Shown piece after piece: positions 14,960 to 22,446 of a DNA stretch of 25,671 nt. The position numbers and the translations under genes are program-made. The DNA is from Duncaniella sp. (lineage in GTDB: Bacteria; Bacteroidota; Bacteroidia; Bacteroidales; Muribaculaceae), in contig JAFLRW010000009.1 in the NCBI GenBank assembly GCA_022511285.1, forward strand, positions 1 through 25,671, given 5' to 3'. The notes beneath the pieces were generated by a model. It was not told the origin of the DNA and made no database searches. It was given only the letters and a program-made list of their open reading frames with translations. Each line of letters opens with the position of its first letter. Positions within the stretch are counted from its first letter, which is position 1.

Positions 14960-17392
14960 TTATCTGCCTACGGTATTTGAGGGGAAATTAGAGGAGTCAT
15001 ACCACTTATGGTCCTGTTTTGTGAGCCAAGTTTCAAACTCGGGATAAGGCCCGCTAATGTTCACACGTTCCTTCGGCCAGTGCCAATCACCGGTGAGGCA
15101 TATCATCTGTGGAGCTTTTGCCACCTCGTTGGGGTCGGGAGGCGTCACTTTGTGATATGTCTCGTCTGTAAACTGTTCGGTAGCCCCCACCACCTTTGGC
15201 TGAGTGCCGGAAGTAGTGGCAGTATAGGTCGACTCGTGGTCAACGAGTATCCAGAAGCCTCCCATATTACGTCCGTTGGGCACCCAGTCGCCACGGTCCT
15301 TGTGAGCGTCGAGCGACCACGGGCCATCAACGACAAACGACACTGAAGCAGCTTTGAGGCCGGTGTGCTGAGTGCCGGCATTGATAACGGGCTGCAAAGA
15401 GCCTCTTGGATTACTTCTGCCAAACCACTCGTGAAGTTCGGAGCCTATGTGGTAGCATCCTTCCTTGCCGTCGATTGTGCCGTCAAACATAATATAGACG
15501 GGGAGAGTACCGCCTGAAGCGAGAGGAGTCACAGTGATTTCGGTAGTAGTAACAGTCTCAGTAGCCTCCGCGGACGAATCGTCGCTTCCGCCACCTGTAA
15601 CCACAGTCTTAGCCTTTACCGAGAACACCACATCATTGAAGTCCCAGTCATACGAGCCTCCAAGGTCTTCAGCAGCTATAAGCCATTCAAAGACGTCTCC
15701 CTCTTCTTTTTCAAAAACGTCATCATCATCGTGGTCAAATTTTGGATCTACATCATCATCAAAAAGGAACATTACATCATTTAAGTCGGGTACATCTTCT
15801 CTCCAATAACCATGTGCACAGTCCTCAAAAGCAAAAATATAGAGACTCTGACCATCTTCTTGGGGATATTCGCCCCATGAGGAATATGAAAAGTTGTCAC
15901 TTTGCTCATATTTACCACTTTCCATATCAACACCCCAAGGTGCTTTTCGAACACGTATATTTACATCAGTATCTGTAAAGCGCTCTCCATCCGGACCATA
16001 ATATTCTGAGAGCCCCTTTCTTGCTTCGTAGGTTTCATTTCGAGGGGCATGAGAGAATAGTATATAATCATAATCAAAGTCTTTATCAAAACTTGGTGGA
16101 GCTTGTTGATCTTGTGGCAAGTCTCTAGGATGGGCGACTTTGATATAAAAGCCATATGGCACACCTGCTTCAACCATATAACTTATCCCCACAGTTTTAA
16201 CATATGTATTGGCTGTCGGCGCGTAAGCTTCATTTTGTTCAAAATTCTTATGAGCCCTTTCCCAATACGAAGGATCGTCATCTGCAGGGACTTCTTCAAT
16301 AGTAGTTTCTGGAATACACTCTGTAAAACGAAATACTCCACCCCAGGTTTCCGGATCAAAGTCAATCCGTGAAATATATCCTGTAGGTGTATAAAACTCT
16401 GCAGATTCCTCAGTAAAAGTAATATAACCTTCCTTCATGCGCTGGTCATACTCGCCCCAAGGAGTCCATACTCCCTTTGTTGTAATTAAATCTGTCCAAG
16501 AAGAATAAGCCCAGTTATCATTAGTTAGAATTACTTTTTCATCTCCTTCATATACATAGAATGGAATGCCCGTACAATCGTCCGGCTTCAAAAATTCCGT
16601 ACTATTATACTCATCAACTTTATTTATGTATGGGAATGATCCTGCCTCATGTATTATTTCATACCCAGGCTTATATTGTGTTGATACAGACAACTCTCCC
16701 GATTTAGTATAGTAGAGGTCTTGATCATCTACCATAACTTTACCGGAGGCATCCTTATATACCTTGTATATGCCTAAGCAATGGAATGCATTAGTATTCC
16801 AATAAAAAGGATAGAAGGTGTGATACTTTCCATCGCCTACAAAATAAAAAGAGTTTGGACCTTTATCAAGATTATTCACATTTTCCTTATATAATCCTAT
16901 ATGCTCATCGACAAGGTCTGTATGGAAAATTTTTTCATCGGTCACTGTCCATGTGACCCAATCTTTCTTTTCTTTTACATCAATATCCTTTTCATCTACA
17001 ACGACTCTTGCAGCGCCGTCAAGCACAACGGTGCCGCCGGCTTTTGCAGTGTAGGTTTTACCGTCGGCTTTGACGGTGACTTCTTCTACATCTTTAGGAA
17101 TGCAGAATGGGATGGAGGTGGTGCCGTTGACTTGATGAGCTTCGGCAAAGAGATAGTTTTTGCCATTTACCTTGGCATAGACCTTAAGGTCGGCAGGAGA
17201 TGTTGTTACGACAGTGACTCCTGACTGTTTTGCCATACTAAAATCGTGGTCCGGGGCTGCAATGCCAAAATCGCGAATGAACTGGCGGGCATACAACTCC
17301 TTTGCGTCGGGGCCGGGGATGTCGTCAACACAGCTTGTGAACACAGCTCCGCACAAGAGCAGGGCTGGTGTCAACCATTGTTTAATATTCAT
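14960..17392 (-). CDS. LruC/DUF4114-type surface lipoprotein
   Basis: An 810-residue lipoprotein: the signal ends at Cys21 (VFTSC) and is followed by VDD, predicting surface exposure. The N-terminal ~140 residues resemble Bacteroidales LruC-domain proteins (ELYARQFIRDFG and phrases for short beta-sandwiches). Near residues 545-600 lies a strongly acidic segment (FDDDVDPKFDHDDDDVF), then EDLGGSYDWDFNDVVF, the DUF4114 signature, likely calcium-binding. The C-terminal ~200 residues have the LruC-type arrangement (GGFWILVDH, then LTGDWHWPKE). The function is unknown; an adhesin or matrix role is a guess. Residues about 145-570 come from DNA distinctly more AT-rich than the flanks and neighbours. 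The gene stands alone, with an inverted repeat that includes its start codon. Confidence 0.78.
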   Translation of the reverse strand: MNIKQWLTPALLLCGAVFTSCVDDIPGPDAKELYARQFIRDFGIAAPDHDFSMAKQSGVTVVTTSPADLKVYAKVNGKNYLFAEAHQVNGTTSIPFCIPKDVEEVTVKADGKTYTAKAGGTVVLDGAARVVVDEKDIDVKEKKDWVTWTVTDEKIFHTDLVDEHIGLYKENVNNLDKGPNSFYFVGDGKYHTFYPFYWNTNAFHCLGIYKVYKDASGKVMVDDQDLYYTKSGELSVSTQYKPGYEIIHEAGSFPYINKVDEYNSTEFLKPDDCTGIPFYVYEGDEKVILTNDNWAYSSWTDLITTKGVWTPWGEYDQRMKEGYITFTEESAEFYTPTGYISRIDFDPETWGGVFRFTECIPETTIEEVPADDDPSYWERAHKNFEQNEAYAPTANTYVKTVGISYMVEAGVPYGFYIKVAHPRDLPQDQQAPPSFDKDFDYDYILFSHAPRNETYEARKGLSEYYGPDGERFTDTDVNIRVRKAPWGVDMESGKYEQSDNFSYSSWGEYPQEDGQSLYIFAFEDCAHGYWREDVPDLNDVMFLFDDDVDPKFDHDDDDVFEKEEGDVFEWLIAAEDLGGSYDWDFNDVVFSVKAKTVVTGGGSDDSSAEATETVTTTEITVTPLASGGTLPVYIMFDGTIDGKEGCYHIGSELHEWFGRSNPRGSLQPVINAGTQHTGLKAASVSFVVDGPWSLDAHKDRGDWVPNGRNMGGFWILVDHESTYTATTSGTQPKVVGATEQFTDETYHKVTPPDPNEVAKAPQMICLTGDWHWPKERVNISGPYPEFETWLTKQDHKWYDSSNFPSNTVGR

Positions 17393-17456
17393 AGTTTGTA
17401 AAAAAATTGTTAGATTGCTTTTGTGTGTCTAAAAATCTAATTGGCTACAAACTATG
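17390..17456 (-). promoter_or_regulatory. Inverted repeat covering the start codon of the LruC-type gene
   Basis: CATAGTTTGTA (17390-17400) and TACAAACTATG (17446-17456) are perfect 11-bp inverted copies. The first contains the start codon (17392-17390). Inside is a further 7-bp pair (TTAGATT 17410-17416 with AATCTAA 17434-17440). If the mRNA starts upstream, the ATG would be held in a stem, suggesting translational control. Confidence 0.6.
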
Positions 17457-17710
17457 ACTTTAAACAAACCAAATGTGTAGTTTGAGATTAGACTAAGCCT
17501 GTGTTAAAGGATAGTTTGCATAAATTCCGAAGGCAAAAATAATACATTTTCGGCGATGATGGATAAGAATAAACAAATTTTAACATTATTTTCACTTCGC
17601 GCGGACGGATGGTGCTGTGAACGCTATATATAATAAGGTGGTGGGGAAAAGAGTGAAATTTTTGATGCAGATGAGTGGGGAAAATCTGATGAAATTAGAA
17701 AAATTATTCG
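17457..17710. other. Intergenic region between the LruC-type gene and secDF
   Basis: AT-rich divergent spacer with no convincing ORF. TAGTTTG, part of the inverted repeat next door, recurs at 17478-17484 and 17512-17518. A - strand TATTTTTG (17541-17534) matches the -7 consensus for the LruC-type gene but has no -33 partner at the right distance, so that promoter is unsettled. Confidence 0.5.
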
Positions 17711-17718
17711 TATATTTG
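17711..17718 (+). promoter_or_regulatory. Probable secDF promoter (-7 element)
   Basis: TATATTTG at 17711-17718 matches TAnnTTTG. The -33 region is weak (TCTG at 17685-17688, 22-base spacer). The leader would be about 90 nt. Confidence 0.55.
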
Positions 17719-17811
17719 CAACTTGAAAAGGTGGAGCGCAGTGCGCTTTACCCGCAAAAATCTGTAAATCAATAACATAATTTATTTAATACCTATCACT
17801 TAATTAACACA

Positions 17812-20700
17812 ATGCAAGGCAAAGGATCTTTGGGTAGTGTTGTCGCAGGTGTGATTGCCGTATTTATGGTGCTCATCTGCGCGTTCTATCTCTCCTTCAC
17901 AGCGGTGACCAGCCACTGGGAGAAGAAGGCAGAGGAGTATGCAGCAGCCGAGGCTGCCAAGGACAACAATTCCCCTGACACCAAACGCAAGGCTTACAGC
18001 GATTACATCAAAAATATCGCTAACGAAAAGGTCTATCTCGGTTACACATTCAACGAAGTACAGAAATTAGCGGTTGGGCTCGGCCTTGACCTGAAGGGCG
18101 GTATGAACGTCACTCTGCAGGTCTCAGTGCCCGACATTATCCGCTCAATGGCAAATGCCGACGGCAATCCCTACTTTGAGGCAGCGATGGCCAACGCCGA
18201 CTCGGTGGCACGTGTCAACAAGTCAGCAGACTATATCGACATCTTCTGCGCCGAATATCGCAAGCTTGACCCGCAGGGCGACCTCTCAGTGGTGTTTAAG
18301 GACCAGGTGAAGCGCGGCGACAGCTATGACGCCGTCAAAGCACAGCTGAAAAACGAGGTTAAAGACCGCGTGAGCTCGTCGACCAACGTGCTGCGCACTC
18401 GTATAGACCAGTTTGGCGTTGTGGCCCCCAATATTCAGGAGCTTGAGAAAGACGGCCAAATACTGCTTGAGCTTCCGGGCGTAAAGGAGCATGAGCGTGT
18501 CCGCGAGCTGCTCAAATCGAGCGCCAACCTCGAATTCTACGAGACAACCCCCTTCACAGAGATTTCAAGCGCACTCCAACAGCTTGACAACGCCCTGCGC
18601 GCCGACACCACCGGCAATGGCAAGGGCCTGTTTGAATATTTCCTCCAGGTGGGTAATCCCCGCAATATGATTGGCGTCGGAGCCGCTTCAGAGACCGCTC
18701 GCGACACTATCGATGCCCTCCTGGCATCGCCTGTGGCCAAGCGTATCCTCCCCTCCAACGTTAAGTTGGCCTGGGAATTCAAGCCCGAAGTGGTGCAGAT
18801 TGACGACTCTGTGCGCGGCAAGCGCAACCTCGCCATCTATCAGCTCGTGGCCCTCAAGACCACCAACGGCAAGGCAGCACTTAGCGGCGACGTGATCACC
18901 ACCGCCACATCTGACTATGACGCAATGCAGGGCGGCAACTATGTGAGCATGACAATGAAGCCCGAGGCAGCGCGCCAGTGGGCCCGCATCACCGCCGCCA
19001 ACATTGAGAAGCAGGTGGCTATCGTGCTCGACGACCATGTCTACTCGGCACCCCGCGTCAACTCCGTCATCGAGGGTGGACGCTCACAGATCACCGGCGA
19101 CTTCACCACTGAAGAGGCCAAGGACCTTGCCAACGTGCTCAAGTCGGGCAAGATGGCCGCTAAGGTCGACATTATCTCAGACACCGTCATCGGTCCGTCG
19201 CTCGGCGAGCAGGCCATCAAGGATGGTATGTGGTCATTCATCATCGCCTTGGTGCTCCTGATGGTGTTTATGTGTCTGATGTATGGGCTCATCCCCGGCC
19301 TCATCGCCAACCTCGCGCTCATCTTCAACATCTTCTTCACCTTTGGTATTCTTGCATCGTTCCAGGCTGTGCTCACCCTCTCGGGTATAGCCGGTATCGT
19401 GCTTGCGCTCGGTATGGCAGTTGACGCCAATGTGCTTATCTACGAGCGTGCCAAAGAGGAACTCCGTGCCGGCAAGGGTGTGCGCACCGCCATATCCGAC
19501 GGCTATGCCAACGCCTTCTCGGCCATCTTCGACTCAAACCTCACCTCGATTATCACCGGTGTGATTCTGCTCCTCTTCGGAACTGGCCCCATCAAGGGCT
19601 TTGCCACAACGCTGATTATCGGTATTATCTGCTCATTCTTCACTGCAGTATATCTCACTCGCTTAGTGTACAACACTTTTGCCAAGACCAAGCCGTTCGA
19701 GAAACTCACCTTCTCTACAGCACTCTCCGGCAAGATGTTCACCAAGGCCCACTACAACTTCCTGGGTGGTCGCAAGGTGAGCTTCGCAGTGGTGGGCGCG
19801 CTAATCGCAGTGGTTATCGTCAGCCTCTTTGTGCGCGGTCTCAACCAGGGCATCGACTTCTCAGGTGGCCGCAACTATGTGGTGCAATTTGACCATCCCG
19901 TGAAGACTCACGAGCTCCAGGCCAAACTCGCTCCCCTCTTTGACGGCGCTCAGCTCAGTGTAATCACCATCGACGACGACACCAAGGTGCGTGTGTCGAC
20001 CAACTACAAGATTGACAGCGACGAAGAGGGTGTGGACAACGAAATCACCGAGATTCTCTACAAAGGCCTTGCCGACGAACTGAACGGAATGAGCGTTGAG
20101 GACTTCTCAACGACCAACGAAAACGTCGGCATCCAGTCGTCGCAGAAGGTAGGACCTACAGTGGCCAACGATATGCGCACCGACGCGTATATAGCTGTCG
20201 TGGTGGCTCTCCTGGCAATGTTCTTCTACATCCTTGTCCGCTTCCGCAACGTGGCATTCTCAGTGGGTGCCCTCGCCGCAGTGGCCTTCACAGCCTTCAC
20301 CATCATTGGATTCTACTCCATCTTCCAGGGCCTCTTCCCCTTCGCTATGGAGGTTGACCAGTCGTTTATCGCCGCTATCCTCACCGTGATTGGTTATCAG
20401 ATTAACGACACAGTGGTGGTGTTTGACCGTGTGCGTGAGAATGTGGGCCTCTATCCCAAGCAAAACTTCTTCGACACCATCAACTCATCAATCAACTCAA
20501 CCCTCGGACGTACCATCACCACCTCAGGCTCCACCCTCCTGGTGCTGCTCTGCATCTTCATCCTTGGCGGCGATGCCATCCGCTCGTTCGTGTTTGCTAT
20601 GATTTGGGGTGTCATCATCGGCACACTCGCCACAATCTTTGTGGCTGCTCCCGTGGCTTACATCACTGATGCCCGCCGCGGCAAGAAAGCCAAAGCATAA
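17812..20700 (+). CDS. secDF: Fused protein translocase SecDF
   Basis: A membrane protein that uses proton flow to help SecYEG complete export into the periplasm. SecD and SecF are joined in one 962-residue chain, as is usual in Bacteroidetes. The first membrane segment is about 9-30. The SecD signature DLKGG is at 93-97, and TRIDQFGVVAPNIQ lies in the periplasmic P1 domain near 196-209. Five membrane segments begin near 473, with the proton-path motif LGMAVDANVLIYERAKEEL (Asp538). SecF starts with its own membrane segment near 655 and has GIDFSGG at 680-686. Its membrane block includes GYQINDTVVVFDRVREN (Asn865, Asp866, Asp872). The start at 17812 follows a probable promoter; no shorter start fits. 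It stands as a single gene. Confidence 0.96.
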   Translation: MQGKGSLGSVVAGVIAVFMVLICAFYLSFTAVTSHWEKKAEEYAAAEAAKDNNSPDTKRKAYSDYIKNIANEKVYLGYTFNEVQKLAVGLGLDLKGGMNVTLQVSVPDIIRSMANADGNPYFEAAMANADSVARVNKSADYIDIFCAEYRKLDPQGDLSVVFKDQVKRGDSYDAVKAQLKNEVKDRVSSSTNVLRTRIDQFGVVAPNIQELEKDGQILLELPGVKEHERVRELLKSSANLEFYETTPFTEISSALQQLDNALRADTTGNGKGLFEYFLQVGNPRNMIGVGAASETARDTIDALLASPVAKRILPSNVKLAWEFKPEVVQIDDSVRGKRNLAIYQLVALKTTNGKAALSGDVITTATSDYDAMQGGNYVSMTMKPEAARQWARITAANIEKQVAIVLDDHVYSAPRVNSVIEGGRSQITGDFTTEEAKDLANVLKSGKMAAKVDIISDTVIGPSLGEQAIKDGMWSFIIALVLLMVFMCLMYGLIPGLIANLALIFNIFFTFGILASFQAVLTLSGIAGIVLALGMAVDANVLIYERAKEELRAGKGVRTAISDGYANAFSAIFDSNLTSIITGVILLLFGTGPIKGFATTLIIGIICSFFTAVYLTRLVYNTFAKTKPFEKLTFSTALSGKMFTKAHYNFLGGRKVSFAVVGALIAVVIVSLFVRGLNQGIDFSGGRNYVVQFDHPVKTHELQAKLAPLFDGAQLSVITIDDDTKVRVSTNYKIDSDEEGVDNEITEILYKGLADELNGMSVEDFSTTNENVGIQSSQKVGPTVANDMRTDAYIAVVVALLAMFFYILVRFRNVAFSVGALAAVAFTAFTIIGFYSIFQGLFPFAMEVDQSFIAAILTVIGYQINDTVVVFDRVRENVGLYPKQNFFDTINSSINSTLGRTITTSGSTLLVLLCIFILGGDAIRSFVFAMIWGVIIGTLATIFVAAPVAYITDARRGKKAKA

Positions 20701-20729
20701 TAGCGACTGATACCCTTATCCACTCATAT

Positions 20730-20763
20730 TTAGAGCGCTTCCACAGCAATGGGAGCGCTCTAA
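20730..20763. terminator. Hairpin after secDF
   Basis: TTAGAGCGCT (20730-20739) and AGCGCTCTAA (20754-20763) pair perfectly, and the stem extends by three further pairs (TCC with GGG). It starts 29 bases after the secDF stop. No strong U tract follows on +, so it is terminator-like only. Confidence 0.6.
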
Positions 20764-20788
20764 TTGTGAGAGTGGGTCAGAGAGGTGC

Positions 20789-20817
20789 AAAAAAAGTGTG
20801 CCATAAAGATGACACAC
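20789..20817 (-). terminator. Intrinsic terminator of the DUF3127 gene
   Basis: On the - strand, a 9-bp stem (GTGTGTCAT, 20817-20809, with ATGGCACAC, 20804-20796, one wobble) and a 4-nt loop are followed by seven T (20795-20789). It lies 33 bases after the stop. Confidence 0.8.
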
Positions 20818-20850
20818 ATATTCATTCAAAAGTAGTGAACAGTCAGGGAA

Positions 20851-21264
20851 TCAGAACGGGAGATCATCCGTGGCAGAAGGAGCTAAATCAGCGGGGGGTG
20901 GCGGAACGGGCGCCCCGGGCGTTGAATAACCCTGAGGCATCTGCGACATAGGGGCCACCGTAGCTGCCGGAGCCGCTGACGCCGCAGCCTGGGAGGGATC
21001 GTAAGGCTCTGACTTCCAACCACGGATGTCGACATACCAGCGATTGTTAAACTCCCTGCTGTCGATATCAAAACTCAGCTTGATAGTCTGCCCTACAGCC
21101 AGAGGATATTGATCAACACGATCGCCAAAAAAATTGAAGAACACCTTTTTGGGATATGTCTCCAATGTTTCGAGCACATATTCACGCTTCTTCCAAGGAT
21201 TGCCGGCCTTTGAGACACCCTCAACGGCATCAAAGGCTTGAATGATTTTTCCGATTACTTCCAT
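20851..21264 (-). CDS. DUF3127 protein with SSB-like acidic tip
   Basis: A 137-residue protein starting MEVIGKIIQAFDAVEGVSKAGNP. The first ~90 residues form an OB-fold-like, strand-rich domain of the Bacteroidetes DUF3127 family (WKKREYVLETLETYPKKVFF, FNNRWYVDIRGWKSE). A Pro/Ala/Gln-rich linker (about 93-130) leads to the final DDLPF. The layout (single-stranded DNA-type fold, disordered linker, acidic tail ending Pro-Phe) is that of single-stranded DNA-binding proteins, so a role with nucleic acid is inferred. The frame is open 13 codons further to an ATG at 21303, but that lies before the expected transcript start, so the ATG at 21264 is chosen. It is a single gene with its own promoter and terminator. 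Confidence 0.78.
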   Translation of the reverse strand: MEVIGKIIQAFDAVEGVSKAGNPWKKREYVLETLETYPKKVFFNFFGDRVDQYPLAVGQTIKLSFDIDSREFNNRWYVDIRGWKSEPYDPSQAAASAAPAATVAPMSQMPQGYSTPGAPVPPPPADLAPSATDDLPF

Positions 21265-21300
21265 ATATAATGTCAAAATATTATGCAGGTGATTATATTG

Positions 21301-21332
21301 CAAAGTTAACGATTTTGGCGCTGAATACCAAA
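21301..21332 (-). promoter_or_regulatory. Promoter of the DUF3127 gene
   Basis: On the - strand, TTTG (21332-21329), 20 bases, TAACTTTG (21308-21301): a full Bacteroidetes match. The start near 21295 gives a leader of about 30 nt and rules out the upstream ATG at 21303. Confidence 0.78.
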
Positions 21333-21376
21333 TTTAAAAATTCGCAATCTCAATCCCCGGAGCCTGTCGGATTAAA

Positions 21377-21408
21377 TTTGGAAATATCAGGGGGTTTGAT
21401 TACTTTTG
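21377..21408 (+). promoter_or_regulatory. Promoter of the YIP1-like gene and smpB
   Basis: TTTG (21377-21380), 20 bases, TACTTTTG (21401-21408): a full match. A start near 21413 leaves only about 12 nt before the ATG at 21426, too short for an ordinary ribosome-binding leader. Confidence 0.75.
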
Positions 21409-21425
21409 CACAACCAAAAAAGACG

Positions 21426-21971
21426 ATGAAAACATATCTCAAATATTTGTTTCAGCTAATATTGTCGCCGCGCAACGGATGGGAGGATATAGAGAAAGGC
21501 GATGAGGATGTGCACTCACTGCTCGTTGGCGGCTACTATCCGCTAATCACTCTAATGGCTATGAGTGTCTATGCCCGACTGCTGTTTCACCTCCACGTCC
21601 AGCCGATGAAGCTGTTTGTGGATATGATAGTGTGGTTTGTGGCCTACTTTGCCGGCTATTATTTCGGTGTTTTTATGCTCTCGGTGTTTGTCGAGCCGAT
21701 GACCGAAGGAGATTATGACGATAATCGATGCGGGACATTCACAGCCTATGTGCTCGGACTCTCGGCTGTAATCACCACCATAGGCCAATGGCTGCCGGTG
21801 ACTTCGATAGTGCTCTTTTTTCTGCCTTGCTATGTGGCGCTTGTGGAGTGGAAGGGAACGGGCTATATGCGCGTGAAGCCTGACAAGATAGGCTTGTTTA
21901 TGATGCTGGCCATTCTCGGAATACTGATGCCGCCCTATATATTCTATTACGTTTTTTCAATGATACTCTGA
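21426..21971 (+). CDS. YIP1-family integral membrane protein
   Basis: A 181-residue protein starting MKTYLKYLFQLILSPRNGWEDIEKG, the typical opening of bacterial YIP1-domain proteins, followed by about five hydrophobic segments (residues roughly 35-55, 63-85, 107-125, 128-145 and 158-180). Polar residues are few outside the loops; no catalytic motif is seen. The function of bacterial members is not established. The ATG at 21426 fits the promoter at 21377-21408. An in-frame ATG at 21270 would place 52 non-hydrophobic residues in front and cross the promoter, so I reject it. The gene ends four bases before smpB, so the two are almost certainly one operon. Confidence 0.72.
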   Translation: MKTYLKYLFQLILSPRNGWEDIEKGDEDVHSLLVGGYYPLITLMAMSVYARLLFHLHVQPMKLFVDMIVWFVAYFAGYYFGVFMLSVFVEPMTEGDYDDNRCGTFTAYVLGLSAVITTIGQWLPVTSIVLFFLPCYVALVEWKGTGYMRVKPDKIGLFMMLAILGILMPPYIFYYVFSMIL

Positions 21972-21975
21972 GCCT

Positions 21976-22443
21976 ATGGCACGCAATAACGCCGCCCGCA
22001 AGGAAATAAATATCAAAAACAAGCGGGCCACATTTGACTACGCTATCACAGACACTTACACAGCCGGGATAGTGCTTACGGGGACTGAAATCAAGTCAAT
22101 CCGCGAGGGGAAAGCCTCGCTGGCCGACACGTTTTGCTACATTGAGAACGGCGAGGTGTGGGTAAAGAATATGTATGTGGCTGAATATTTCTACGGGTCG
22201 TACAACAATCACACGGCTCGGCGCGACCGCAAGCTGCTGCTACAGAAGAAAGAGATTGCTAAATTAGGCAAAAACGGCAAGGAAGCGGGCTTTACGGTGG
22301 TGCCGCTACGCCTTTTCATCAACGAACGCGGCCTGGCAAAGTTAGTAATCGGGGTGGCCCGCGGCAAAAAGGAGTATGACAAGCGCCAGAGCATCAAGGA
22401 GCGAGACTCGAAGCGCGAACTTGCCCGCGCTATGCAGAAGTAG
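21976..22443 (+). CDS. smpB: SsrA-binding protein SmpB
   Basis: A 155-residue RNA-binding protein that brings tmRNA to stalled ribosomes in trans-translation. The family signs are clear: IKNKRATFDYAITDTYTAGI near 11-30, LTGTEIKSIREGKASLADTF near 34-53, YNNHTARRDRKLLL near 76-89, and the basic C-terminal tail GVARGKKEYDKRQSIKERD that occupies the decoding site. The length is usual. The start is four bases after the upstream stop, so translation is likely coupled. The stop is only three bases from the convergent MBOAT gene, with no terminator between. Confidence 0.96.
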   Translation: MARNNAARKEINIKNKRATFDYAITDTYTAGIVLTGTEIKSIREGKASLADTFCYIENGEVWVKNMYVAEYFYGSYNNHTARRDRKLLLQKKEIAKLGKNGKEAGFTVVPLRLFINERGLAKLVIGVARGKKEYDKRQSIKERDSKRELARAMQK

Positions 22444-22446
22444 GCA

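Noticed and set aside
17401..17445. Phase-variable invertible promoter between the inverted repeats
   Set aside because: The segment is only 45 bases, contains no TAnnTTTG element in either direction and no invertase gene is nearby. It is kept only as a low-probability alternative to an RNA stem.
17534..17541. - strand TATTTTTG as the promoter of the LruC-type gene
   Set aside because: There is no -33 element at 19-20 bases and the leader would be long. Noted in the intergenic entry but not called.
21265..21303. Upstream ATG that would lengthen the DUF3127 protein by 13 residues
   Set aside because: It lies at the -7 element, before the expected transcript start. The residues added (MQYNHLHNI...) are not part of the family start.
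21270..21425. 52 extra residues before the YIP1-like protein
   Set aside because: The stretch overlaps both divergent promoters, and the family begins at MKTYLKYLFQLILSPRNGW.
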